A stretch of DNA of 64,000 nt from Rosa chinensis. Taxonomy: Eukaryota; Streptophyta; Magnoliopsida; Rosales; Rosaceae. The DNA is taken from positions 86,762,347 through 86,826,346 of the forward strand of contig NC_037089.1 of NCBI RefSeq assembly GCF_002994745.2. The letters are read 5' to 3'. The number at the start of each line of letters is the position of its first letter. Position 1 is the first letter of the stretch. The translations under genes and the position numbers were made by a program. Below are positions 47,028-59,636 of this stretch, one piece after another. The notes below the pieces were generated by a model. That model was not told the DNA's origin. It saw nothing but the letters and a program-made list of their open reading frames with translations, and searched no databases.

Positions 47028-48727
47028 ATGGTGAGAGAAGAAGAACCGAAACAGAGCCCAAAAACTCAACCAAGAGAATCGAACCCAGTTGAGATCGGAA
47101 GTGGCCCGAGTGGGAACAGCTTGATGTTCAGTCCCAGATTCAAATCGGCGGCGGCCATGGCCGGTTGGGACGAAGAGTCTCTCCTGATAGCAAGCCTTGT
47201 CGTTGACGACACGCCGGAGCAAGATATTAAGCAGAAGAAACGATCTGTTTTCCGGTCCAAGACTCCACCCACCAATTCATCAAGAAGGTATTCATTGTGG
47301 GAATGATCTAATTGGAAAAATTGAATTTATATTCTTTCTTGTTTTTGACTCAAGATTTTGTGGGTGTTTCAGAAAGCGGAGAGTTCAGCGAAAGAGCCCG
47401 GTTTCGATCCCAGTGGCTGTTCTTGACCTTGATAGTGAAGAAACTACAAAAGAGGGTACAAACCAGTTTGGGTTTTCTTGATTTCTTCCCTGTTTTGAAA
47501 TTCAAATGCTCAATTCTTTTTCTTTCTTTCTGAAATGTGAGTATTTTGATGGGCAGAGAGTGTGAAAGAGAAGGTAGAGCCTGAAATTGTTGTTGTGAAT
47601 GAAGAAAAGAAAACAGGAGAATATGAGAAGATGGGTGAGAGCTCTGGTGCTTCGTGCTCAAGCTCGAATCTTCCTTGCATGGATAAGCTCAGGGATGAGC
47701 TTTCTTGTGCTGTAAGAACCTTCAATCTGATGAAACAGAATTAAACAAATGGGTTTGGTTTAGTGCTTATAGTGTTTTGATGTTCTTGGGCAGATCTGCT
47801 TGGAGATTTGCTTTGAACCCAGTACAACTCCTTGTGGACACAGGTGAGCTTTACATCAACTAAGCATAAGCTAAATTTCACAATTGTGGATCTTAATGAA
47901 ATTTGTTGAACTTATGAGGGTTTGGATCATAAAGCCCTCCAAGTGATTGATACTTTTGCTGAGTAGTGCGGTTTGATTTGTAGCTTCTGTAAGAAATGCT
48001 TGCGATCGGCTGCTGATAAATGTGGGAAGAGGTGCCCCAAATGCAGGCAGCTAATGAGGTATGGTATTTCAGCTATAATTTCAGGTTGATCAAATTGGGG
48101 CTTGGCATTACTGTAATGCAATTGTGGGTTTTGTCCGTCATCATTTGCAGCAATGGAAGATCTTGCACCGTGAACACAGTTCTATGGAACACGATTCAGC
48201 TTCTGTTTCCTCAAGAAGTTGAAGCAAGGAAAGCAGCTGGAGCCTTGAACAGTCGTGAAGAAGGTGAGCGGGAAATCCCTGATAAGGCCTTTAGTAGTAG
48301 CAACTCGAGGAATCAAAGCAGAAGAGTATCTGGCAGAGATGTGGCTGTAAGGAGAAGAAGGGTAGTGTTGAGCCAAGATGATGATGAGGACGATCCTGCA
48401 CCACTAGCTATAAGGTTACAAATGAGAGAAGCAGAGAATCAAAATCGAGGACTAGGCAGCTTGGCTCGACCAGTAAGGATATCATCAGGCAGAGAAATTA
48501 GGCCTATAATATCAAGCAGAGATGCAAATCCGACGAGTAGTAGAAGGGTGCCAAACCAACATGAGGATGCTGCATTAGCTCTGAGATTACAGAGGGAGGA
48601 GTTTATGGAGGCTTTTAGGGGAACCAGCAGTGATCAATCAAGTGCCTCTCTTTCGTTGGCTAGAGCAAACCTGAGAGCCATGGCATCTAGAGCCACTAAC
48701 CGTGGTGCTGCAACCCGATTTATGTAG
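47028..48727 (+). CDS. RING (C3HC4) finger protein, probable E3 ubiquitin ligase
   Basis: Six exons (47028-47287, 47373-47455, 47557-47711, 47794-47843, 47984-48058, 48151-48727) give 399 residues in frame. The RING lies at Cys165, Cys168, Cys180, His182, Cys185, Cys188, Cys200 and Cys203 (CAIC...CGHSFC..C...CPKC) and spans four exons. Such fingers recruit E2 enzymes for ubiquitin transfer. The N-terminal 160 residues are polar and disordered, with Lys/Arg clusters (KQKKRSVFR, RKRRVQRK). The C-terminal half contains two similar short motifs, DDPAPLAIRLQMREAE and HEDAALALRLQREEF, which resemble ubiquitin-interacting-motif cores (acidic-x-x-Ala-x-x-x-Leu). Target unknown. The ATG is the first in frame after the TATA-like box. 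Confidence 0.9.
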
Positions 48728-50098
48728 TCTAGTTTTCCGTTCAATTGGTGTACTGCTTTTCTTATGACTCTTCTACTAGCATTGCTCAATCCTAGTGGTT
48801 ACTAAATTTGTTGCATTACTTTGTTCATGTACTCCCAACATTTACAAAGAACTGGCAACACAGCTTTTCCCTGCTTAAACAAAGTTGGTTTACACCAGGA
48901 AACTCCTTTTCTTGGAAGGGTTTCTAGATGAGGTCTTTTATGAAGATTTGAATCCTGTGTACTGTATCTTGGACTATCTTGACCAAATACACAATGCTTT
49001 AAACATATTTGATTACTTAGCTGCACACCCAGGTGGTGTTTGTTACATGGGATTGGATTTTTTTATTTATTAGAATAAGAGTTATCCCATGTTTGGCTGA
49101 AACAAGGACTCACTTAAATGAGACTATGCAGTCCCCGAATCTGCCTCCGCACCTTCTTACATAGTCTCCCCAAATTTCACCGGACTGTGGAAGCGGGTCT
49201 TATTCAACGCTGAAGTCTCATTCTTCGCTTCAGCCTCATCGTTCTCACTCACTCATTTCCTTCGCTTCAGTCTTCTCCGGCTGCTCTTTTTCAGGTTCGA
49301 TTCTCTCATTTCTCATGCTCTCTGTCTTGTGTTGATTATTGTTCACTCTCCCCTTCAACCCTCTCAACCTTCTTCTTTCTTTGTCTACTGTAATTTGTCT
49401 CTCAACCTTCTTCTTTCTTTGTCTACTGTAATTTGTTTTATTAAAGATTATGGAATGATTATCTACTGTAATTTGTTTATGGGTAGTGATTATTTTACGG
49501 ATTGATTGAGGATTTGGTGTATGAGTAGCTTGATTTGTTGAGAATTTGATCAATTGTTGTTTAGGAAGGAAACTACTCGGTATCCAACAACGCAAGAGAC
49601 TAGGCGGTTAAAAATGGTAACCAGAATAAGAATTGACAGGAAGTATGAAATGGTAACCTTGCAAATTAAACACACGAATCAGACACTCAAACTTGTAGAG
49701 GTACCCGTTGGTTACAATCACTGTTTTTATCTATGGACATGCTACAATACAACAAGTCAATCCCCAGCAGGATAACCTACTCTTCATTAGATCGCCAAAC
49801 AAAACCCTCATAAAACTCTCAATGGTATCAGGAAACAAACTAGAAAACACAGAAGACCATCCCTGCGACCTGGAAAAGGGGTCATGGCACAACAAAAATT
49901 TTCGTTTCAGTCACTTCACCAAACAGTTCACTAGCTTGTCTGTGAGAATTCTGATTGCAGAACTGTGGTTAATAGAAGCAAGTCCACAAACAAATCCTAC
50001 CCTCGGAAGGACTAACCATGTTCTTGTAACCTATATCTGTACAAGGGGCCTTACTGGAGATTTGGCCATCGAGTAAAATCTGTGTATTTCTGGGGAAG
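48728..50098. other. convergent intergenic region
   Basis: Between the RING gene stop (+) and the PGAP1-like gene stop (-). A ~50-bp tandem repeat (CTCAACCTTCTTCTTTCTTT, then GTCTACTGTAATTTGT) lies at about 49352-49437. Short open frames at 49554-50076 show no domain. Confidence 0.5.
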
Positions 50099-53000
50099 TC
50101 AGTGCCTGTGAGAGTGCTTTCGGTTAACAAAATGGGCATCTCCCTTCTCCTTGTTCCATCTCTGTAAGAGGGTCAGACCAATTGAAGTATAGCCTACAGC
50201 AGCCATGACATAAAATTCTCTATATGGAGCCAAGGCCAGGGAAGAGAGATAGGAATAGTATCCAGCAAACAGGTACAGTAAATGCATCCTCACTTCTAGG
50301 TTTCGGATTGGAGGGAAAGAAACCAGGAAGGAATTGAACTGAGGGTTTGAAGTGAAGATACCATGAAGGATCACACCCGTGGAAAGAGCTGAATCCAAGA
50401 CCCATGGAAAGCTATGATCCGTCCCAATTCTCTGCAACACAAAAAAACTAGTTTACATAAGAGAAAAATGGATAAAATCTTGAATAGCTTAAACATCACA
50501 CAAATGGTCGTTACAACAAGGTATGAAATCCTAATTGTATTTGCATGTAATCCATATGGCTTGGTCAGGGGTAAAGACATGCATACACCATTCCTCGACA
50601 CATGTGCATTACTCTTAACATATGCAGCACGATTGGAAACTCTTTTGCATGGATCTTGATGAATGTTGAAAACTTGGCAGTTCTAGAGAGTTAATGCCAG
50701 GAAACATTTGGTTCAGAAATTTGCTAGCATACTATGGTGCCCATAGATATGAAATCATCAGATTCCTAGAGAGATGAGAAAGATAATTGACAGAATGATC
50801 GTACCTCCAACCAAGTCACAAATGATGGGCCAAACATGAGCGTTGCAACAAGATGCAAAATAAACAACCCATGCCGATGATGGAATATCTCTAATTGAGT
50901 TTCACCAAAACTTTTTGGAGAGTCTGGGCTATTGGAGCACGTATCTTCAGAAGAAAAATTCTGGTTTGATATACCATCACGTTTGAATGTAAGTTTGTCA
51001 GGCCCACCATTTCCGTCTTTCTTATAATCAAATAATTCATGTCTTCGTGCATGGCTGCGAAATGAAGCTGTCAAAAAACTGTTACAAAGACATAAAACAA
51101 CTTTTAGGATCATTTTTTTTTCAGATACTGTAGGAAATGCCTCATGAAGTTTACAATTTTATGCATCAACAAGAAACAATAATAAAAACTTATATGAAAT
51201 AAGAATACAATAAATGCACAGAAAATATATGTATAACTCGTCCAAGTCCATGGCAATCGAAGTTGGGACATACCTGCAAAGAGCAGTATGACAGCACAAA
51301 GCATGAGAGAGCAAGAGAACAAGTAGACCCAAACCCGGATGAACCAAGCATGCCAAACTAATTGCAGCAAGTGCTGTAACCATTAGTGGATTAGCTCTTA
51401 TAACCCTTACCACCTGTTCATAAAAGAGTCATGTCAAAGTTCATGAGTCGGCATTTCAACCTTTTTCAAGAACTGAAGGAAACAAAAAGGGGAAGTAATA
51501 GTCAAGGGGGGTTATAATCTTTTAAAATTGGAAGTGCACAAAATCACCAAACACAGCGATATAAAGACATTCAAACACACAGTTTCTAACAGCTACATGT
51601 GCAAGACACCAGTTCATAAAAATGCTTGAGGTTCATAAAAATGCTTGAGCTGGTAATAATGATGTTGTACTACAAGATAAAGTTTACCTTCCATGAACAG
51701 AAACCAGAGGATATATTCACAAACCATTGAGAAGTTTTCCCCCCCAATTGAAACCTGCAAAAAAATAATTCCCATCATTCCATTATTGGCACTAGTAAAC
51801 ACGTAATCTTTTATCCAATTTTGTATAAAGAGCAATAAAGCAAGCTTACTGACCTTTTCTTGATGAAAATATGTAGCAGAGCAGCCCCATAAAAGGTGAA
51901 CTGGGATGTCAAAATCAGAATGGCTATGAAGCCATTAGCAAGGAAATAGCAGACAACTGATACAATGGTGAAGCTAGCAAATGAAGGAGATGGTTGAGAA
52001 ATCCAAAAACCAACGAGTAAAGAAAGACCAATTGGTGCAATAGCAAGGTAGATAAATGGAATTGGGAATCTCAAATTAGACTCCAGAGCCTTCAACATCG
52101 AGGGTATGGGTAGGTTACGATCCCATGCACATGCTTGCCGCATCAGTGCAAAAAAGATAACAACAATGGAGAAACCAATAATCTGCAAGACAACAGCCCT
52201 ATAACATGATCAATAGATAAGTTGAAGCATACTTCTTTTTCTAATTTAAAAAAAAAAAAAAACTTTATAGATCATGAGAAAGAATATGGGAACTTTTTTC
52301 ACCAACATTCTAACCCGGCTGATCTGACCTGCCCATCAAACTTAGTGCAATTTTCTCTCACAATTTAGATTGAATGGGTTCAATGTCCAACCAACTGCCA
52401 GAATTAAATGGTTCATGAGGGACTATTAAGACTCGAACCCAGCCCTGACCATTATGATATGTGCCCATTGTTCCAATTCAACATGAATTATTTTCATTCA
52501 GTATTCGCATGATTTTGCATGTTTTGGTCGAACGAATGGAAACTGTCACTAGATCATGTAATTGGGAGATGGGACAGGTCACAGAAGTGAACCGCATTTG
52601 GAAATAATCAAATGCCTGTTGTCCTCTCATCTTTATGTATATGACAGTTCGCATTAAATAACTCCAGATACTATACAGCAATAGCTTAGCTCAAAGGTTT
52701 AATATACATAGCCATTTCTGGGTACAAGTGCACTTGCAATCAGATTTTGGCAGCAAAACATGACAAGCAACTAAATATAAACAACATGAACCCTTTCAGT
52801 CAAATCTCTATAATTTCCTACTCCCCTCCAACCCTCACGGTATCATTTTATAAGCATAAAGAGCAAAAGAAACTGAAGAAACACAGCTGAAAAATTCAGA
52901 AATATCTCGAAGTGGGTGGGCTGTTGGAAGTCATTACCTGTGAAGTATACACAAGCAAAAACCTACTGGCAGCTGCAGTTACGGAAACAGTCATCGCACT

Positions 53001-56000
53001 GCTATATGAACAATGTGGATCTACCTGAAGAGAAGCAGTGTATGAAATGTAAAAACCTTTTCCTTTCAACAATAGTAGGAAGAAATCATCAAAATTTGCT
53101 GTTCTTGCTTCAATAGAACTTATAATTCACTAATGTCTTGTGTCAATATCATATGATACAATAACTGAAAGTATAGGTGAAATCTTACCACCAACATAAC
53201 AGAGGTTTTCTCAGAACTTCTGGGTGAACTCCAAAGCGATGGTGATGAATCAACAACAATTTTGTCACTATACAAATCTGTGAATACGTGGAGACCTGCT
53301 GTTTCATCCCAAGCAAATGCAACTGGTGGGAAACAGCGAAGCTTACAGAGCTCTGTAATATGAAGAAAGAAATAGCTTAGTCATACAAGAGAAACCATTT
53401 ACGTCAACATTCTTTAATCCATGGCGATATATGAACCAAAGATATAGAACATAAAAGGGGTACAAGTTATAAAACTATTAAGATCAGCTCTTACTGCTAT
53501 TATCGATATCTCCAGCCTGTTCATCTGGAAGTCCAGAACTCTTTATTCCACAACCTGCGGTCTTCAAAGAGAACTCTACAGGCAGAAGGCCTAAACTACT
53601 TGTGAATGATAGATTCAAAGCAAGGGGATGATCTTCCTTCCAAGATAAATCCTACATAGCAACCCAAGTCATGACCGGTCAAACAAATAATCAGATAAGT
53701 GACAGCTTAAGTTCCTACGTTTTTGAAATTCCAGAATCACTCAGAGTCATCAAAATATTAACCTTGTGAGAATAACCAGACAGTGGAGGTGACCAAGGAG
53801 AGATCTCTATCTCCCCTGCTGCTGGATTAAAAAACTGACCAACTGCCATGGAAACTGCTGGTGGAGGTCTGCCTGAAATACTCTGATTACAAGATTGTCA
53901 ACCGTCATGTACAAAACTCAATACAGTTGAAATATCCCATTTAACAAGACACAGGAGAAAAGGGTTGAGAAACTGAGGATAAGAAACACAGGCAGACTTC
54001 AGACAAGACTAACAACTAAAGGCATAACAGAAAGACTAAACTCACTTAAACTGTAGTATGGAGAGATTACATTTCAGCTTTTACTATGAAAATGACAATA
54101 TGACATAGTTGAGAATTTACAATCACCCTTTGCTATATTAGACACCAAAAGAACTTCATTGTGCAGTTATTGTTTTGAAGAAGTGAATTTTCAACTTTCA
54201 AGGAAACCAAGGAAACCAAGAACTAGATAATCATACAGTTTACCGATCTGTGACAATATACTCAATTACTCACTGCATGTATTTCAGATGTATGCTTACA
54301 GAAAACATGCCAAAACATATTTTAAAGTGTTGAAAAAGAAAAAGAAATAAAATAAAGATTTCAAACAAAAAAAGAAAAAGAACTCTTTGGAAAAACGAAA
54401 CATAGTTATCAAACAAATGAAAACAAAAAACAGAACAAAAGTAAGGAGACAATAAGCAGTCTAGCACATAACAAGGAAAACAACAAATCAAAACTCAATC
54501 TAATCAGACTCTTTGTGAAGCATAAAAGTTCAGGGGAAACAATACCGGCCGTGGTGCAACTGAGATGGTCAGGAATCTGAAACCACGCATATCCTTGGGT
54601 CCTAAGCGGAGTATAGCTGAAGGGGGAGCTTGCTCTGTTTGGCTTCCTGGTTCAATCTAATAGAGCATATCCAAAAATCAAGGCAAGCAGATGAAATTAG
54701 CACATAAATGTGGCAGGGAAACCAGTCTGAGTAGCAACCTAATTTTTTTTATTTTTGAAAAGCTGAGTAGCAACTTAATTAGACATGACTGTCATAGAGT
54801 ATAACAAAATTCACTTGAAACAAGTTAAGAAAAAATCCACTTCAAATTTAGAACACTCATATTTAAATACCATGAAAAACAATCTATTCATAAATAAAAT
54901 CAGTCAATAACTCATGAAAACTGTAAGGAAGCAACATTCAGTACCTGTCTTGGTGCTGGTCCTGATGGAATGAGCACCATCTTCGATGTCACCTCATGGA
55001 TCCTTATACATGCAGGCAAGTCTGAAGTTGAGTTTCTTTTGTCAGGCCACAGATGCAGTCTAACCCCAGAACATGGAGCAAGGTTGGTCACAAACATGAA
55101 GTGACTTCTTCCATTGGATCCCTGCACGAATAGATTAAAGTCGCACTATCAGGGATACAAAATGCAAAATACGAAGCTAATTAACAAAAGCTATCAGTGA
55201 TACGAACTGAATAGGGAAAAAAGAACATTTAAAGGTAAATACTCATTCATCAAGCTTCAAAAGCATTGCAAGGCCAATAGATCAAAATTAACCCTTTAAC
55301 TCATAAACAACAAATTAATTGCACAGACCGCTTTTATTTCAAACAAAGCCGTGCATGCACGATATAAAGAAACTATTCCCAGAAACCTTTCATAAGGACA
55401 ACCATGAATGAAAGAGGGCTGGGGAAGGAGAGAATTAATATGAATTTAAAGAATCATGAATGAAAATAACTTCAGAACAGTTCCCATATCACTATCTAGA
55501 TGGTAGATGGAAAGATTACTGATGCTAACCAGTTTTTGAATGTCCAACCACCGTCTTCGACCATCCATGGCTAAAACAGTGACGGTGGTTGTCTGAATAT
55601 ACAAGTCCCTCTCAAGGCCATCATCACTCCAATGAACATTGCTTGGACAAGCAGCAGGGATGTATAGTGATTCTGCAATTGTAGAGTATATAAAATGAAG
55701 ACATTAACATTTTCAGGAAACTTGTGCATCCTTTTTTGCACTACTGCTATAAAATGAATACATTAACATTAATATCCCAAGGGTTTTAGCAAACCATAAA
55801 GAACCATATGATGGAGTTTCCACAACAATACAAAATGCTATCATATATTACCAGTTCTGTCTTTCACGTCTCTAGTTGGAGTATGCATTGACTGTTGAGA
55901 CAATTGCAATTGCTTCCTCCAATTGAAACTTTGTGGTATTGCACTACGAAGCATTCTCGAGAATATTGCAAGTCTTATTCGTGTGTCAGAGAAAGGCTGG

Positions 56001-57922
56001 CCTGTTCTGGAATCTGCCAAACTAAGGAGAGTGTGTGATACCTGGACAAGAGCATATGTATTATTATATTCCGCCTGCATATAATTGAATCCGGCTTCCA
56101 AACGTGACTTTCACTTACTTGGATAACTAATTGATTGCACCATAAGATAACTTGATGTTCCATGGATAACCAAACATTTTTCATGCCGGTACTACTGATC
56201 ATAAAACCATGGGTAGGCGGCACAATGCCATCAAGGGATTCATACTTGGTCCTTACCTAAAGACAAAAACAAGCCACAAAGTAAGGGTACATAGCAAGAA
56301 TAGTTATACACATACAGAGATTTGATGTAAAAAAAAATAAAATAAAAAGACTGCATACGCCCATACTAACACTAACACAGTTACAAACAACTGCAGTAAA
56401 TTATGATTATGCAACATTTAGTCCAGCTCTTCAATTATAGTATTCAAGACATGTGTCAACATACTTACCTGGTAATCATTATAACCACCAGAAATAGATA
56501 TGACAACAACATTAGAGAGAGCAGGACCAGACAAGTAATGTCCTGCTGCAGTTGTCTGGACCTCATATCCCTTTCTCCATTCTCGATTAACATGTCTAAA
56601 GTAGTGACCGTAGGAAGGCTGCAGTGCCACCGGAGGTTGTCTGAATGAAAGAGGTAAAAATCATCAAAATAATTTATGCCATCACTTTGAGAACACAAGA
56701 CATTGTATGAGCCACAATACTCACTGGTGTGGGCTGGAAAGTGTAATAATTGTTTCAACTGCTGACTTTCTCAAAAGAGGGTCGACCACTGCAGCTCTAG
56801 CAACGAAACCACCCATAGAGTGACCAACCAATATAACACTTTTTGGCAAAGTCGCAGAGGTTGCAGCTCCTTCCTTTTCTCTAGCCTTGAAAGACTCCTC
56901 GTACTGATCCAAAATCTGCATGCGTAGTTGTAGCCTTGTAGGTTAAATATACTGACAATTAGAAATGTGTGAAAACAAATCTTTTTTCTAAACACTCAAT
57001 AAACCACAAGCCAGTGCAAACAAAAAAGATGTTGCAGCCCCAAAAAGGAAGTATTGACAGTGTAAAAATCCAACATTGAGAAATGCATGTCATATTTTTG
57101 ACAAAACTGCAAGAAAGAAAAGTTCGCCTACACATTTAAGTGCTGTAAACTCTACGACTCTTTCTCATGATGCAATTTCAAGAAAATAGTATGAACTCAA
57201 GGATCAAGCATTGAGAGATTTCAATTCCACATTCAATCTTAGGAAAATAGTTTGTGTATGAGTGAGTAAGAGAGAGAGAGAGATCAACCCTGTGAATGCA
57301 GTGGACAACATATTGTGTGTGTTGTTCAAGTACAGCACTATCCATAGCAGAGTGTTCTCCTTCAAGATCCACAGCGAACCAGTCCAACCTCGAATCGTAT
57401 TGGTTCTTCAACTCAAAGCCAGCTGCATCCATATCCTCCTCCCCTCCCTCTTCCGGAGTTAACCGAGCTTCTTCATAAAACGTACGCTCAAGTGGACCTA
57501 CTTTATACGCCCTATCAGACTCCGCAGCCAATGACCTCACCTGTAAATCACAAAATCCACAAACCTTAAGCTTTCCATCATGTAAAACACTCCATCACTA
57601 CATCAAAACCTGACCTTACCTGCTTATAGCTCCCGCCATTCCCCGGAATAAAAAGCACCGGAATGCCGCTTAGCTTCTGTACATGCTCCTTAAAATCAAT
57701 CGTCTTCCAGCCTTCGTGGTACAAATACAGCCCATACTTCGCCGCCGGTGCAGCACCGGAGTTAGTCATCTGTATCGGAATATACGTCGGATACATATAC
57801 GTCATGTTACAGCCGTTCGAAACCGGCTTCAACAAGCCATACAGCGCCACGAAGCCAAAGCTCAGCACGAGAACAACGAGCACTGCTATTTTCGACTTCG
57901 CTTTGAACCCTAGCACCTCCAT
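50099..57922 (-). CDS. PGAP1: PGAP1-like GPI inositol-deacylase
   Basis: Eighteen minus-strand exons give 1107 residues in frame: 57922-57620, 57540-57289, 56915-56725, 56640-56469, 56256-56119, 56041-55852, 55672-55530, 55121-54945, 54656-54546, 53882-53763, 53651-53495, 53352-53189, 53024-52938, 52182-51854, 51754-51688, 51413-51274, 51054-50805, 50431-50099. PGAP1/Bst1 removes the inositol acyl chain of GPI anchors in the ER, which lets GPI-anchored proteins leave and be quality-checked. An N-terminal membrane anchor (IAVLVVLVLSFGFVALYGLL) is followed by GIPVLFIPGNGGSYKQ and the lipase core SVILVGHSMGGFVARAAV with catalytic Ser218. Later exons encode a luminal beta-rich region, and the last third has several membrane segments. 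It ends KHSHRH. One intron holds a minimal poly(A) insertion (54745-54762). Confidence 0.93.
54727..54780 (-). mobile_element. minimal poly(A) insertion in a PGAP1-like intron
   Basis: CTGAGTAGCAACCTAATT (54727-54744) and CTGAGTAGCAACTTAATT (54763-54780) flank 18 bp of T-rich sequence ending GAAAAG. It lies in the intron between exons 8 and 9 and reads as poly(A) on the minus strand, that is, in the sense direction of the gene. Confidence 0.65.
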
Positions 57923-59636
57923 CGTGACCGCTCAATTTCTCCTCCGCATTCAAATTAAGCTTCAGGAAGAAAATTCGAAAATTCCATAAGGAAGAAAAAA
58001 GTTAGAGCAGTGATTGAGCTAGTAGAGCAGCATTAAATTCTACGCGAATTTCCTTATACAGAAGAATAAGATCGGTTATGGAAGTAAATGAATGAGAGAG
58101 AGAGAGAGAGAGAGAGTATGAGAGTGAAGAAGCATGAAGGTGAAGAGGAAATGCTTACGGATGAGATGAGGCGGTAGTAGATCTGAGACGGAGGAAACGA
58201 CGTCGTGTGAGGCAATCGGAGATTTGGTGTTGGTGACAGGTTTGGAAGTGAATCAGAGAGTAGCAGATGGTGAGTTGTCGATTACTCTCATGGCGAATCG
58301 CAGTAGTCCAAAAGGGTCCAAAATTAGAAACGAAGTTGTACAGGCAGCACCGGTTTTGTGTGTCGGATCGGGTTGCAGATCGGGTTGGGTTAAGTTCCGG
58401 TGTTACCGGGAGTGAATAAGTATTAACTACTAAGTAATCGTTATTTCCTTTTCTTTTTTCTTTTTTTTTTGAAAGAAAAAGCAGTAAAATCATGAGTGAC
58501 AGTTATTGTTCACCAACTAAAAGAAATTTTGAATTGACAATGATTACAACTAACTTTTTGTCTTTTAAAATAAAATAAAAACTTTTTTTTTTATGTCTAA
58601 TTATTTATTGGTAAGGCTAAATTGAATTACTAAAAGTAAATACTTCAAATGATTTTATAATATTGTTTGTAATTAAATTCCTGAGCATGTAAAACTCTAC
58701 AGACTGATTTATTCAAAAAAAAAAAATTAGCAAATTGTGACTTTTATTTTTATTAAATATCTACAAATTGAGACTAGAAAAACAAATGTTTTGCAAGAAT
58801 GGCCATTACGAAAATGACATTTCTTGAGATGCACTTCAATCAACGTAAGCATGTGACGCTTATTCTTTAGTTGGAATGATATCACTCGTCTGATTTCAAT
58901 ACTTCAATCGGTAACCGTGAGGGCATTTCTATTAATCATCCCAAGCATATAGGTATTTTGAGAATATTGATTAATGGATGAAAAATGAACTTACTTTTTA
59001 CCTCAGCAAAAGTAAATTCTCTTTAAATTCCAATGGAGGTGTACTAAACTGAAATAAATGAAGAATTTAATGGAAACACTAGTCTGAAAAGGGAATGCTC
59101 AAAATGTTTAATTATAAATTTATAGCACAGAAATCAATTCAATCATTTTCAGCTGAGCAATCCCAACATCCCTTTGTTTTCGTCCAAAAACATCATGATG
59201 AGCACTAATTACTAAGAAACGCACCCAATTGCATCGGGATTATTCTTCATAAAGGAGCAAGAAGGAGAGTGAGAGATTAATTTAATTCAACTCTATTCAT
59301 AAGAAAATGTATCATAATTCACAGGAAAAAAATGTCACAAGAATGTCCGAACGCGGTGTGGCTCCTCACCAGAAAATGAGATACATCTCACAGGCTCATC
59401 TAAATCCTACTCTCAGCCAACTTATCTATCTTACAAAAACACAGAGCATCACAAGGTCACATTGTGTAATTACTGAATCGCATCCCGAGGGCTACCGAGG
59501 CAGAGGCCACCTGAATGATTTAGCAGTATAAGTTCCAGGTAACGGCAGCAGGCCGCTTTTCTCTCTGCTTAGCTTCTAGCAGAATCCACAGGCAGGTGAT
59601 TGTGTTGTGGAGCAATATCACGGTTTTGTCTCCTAA
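57923..59636. other. 5' region of the PGAP1-like gene and intergenic DNA
   Basis: Next to the ATG lies a likely 5' UTR with a GA microsatellite (58095-58117). 58160-58430 is more GC-balanced and could hold a 5' non-coding exon or promoter. The rest is AT-rich. The last part (about 59300-59636) is the 3' flank of the carboxylesterase gene. No further gene seen. Confidence 0.5.

Noticed and set aside
52244..52262. A run in a PGAP1-like intron
   Set aside because: No flanking direct repeat was found; treated as a simple homopolymer.
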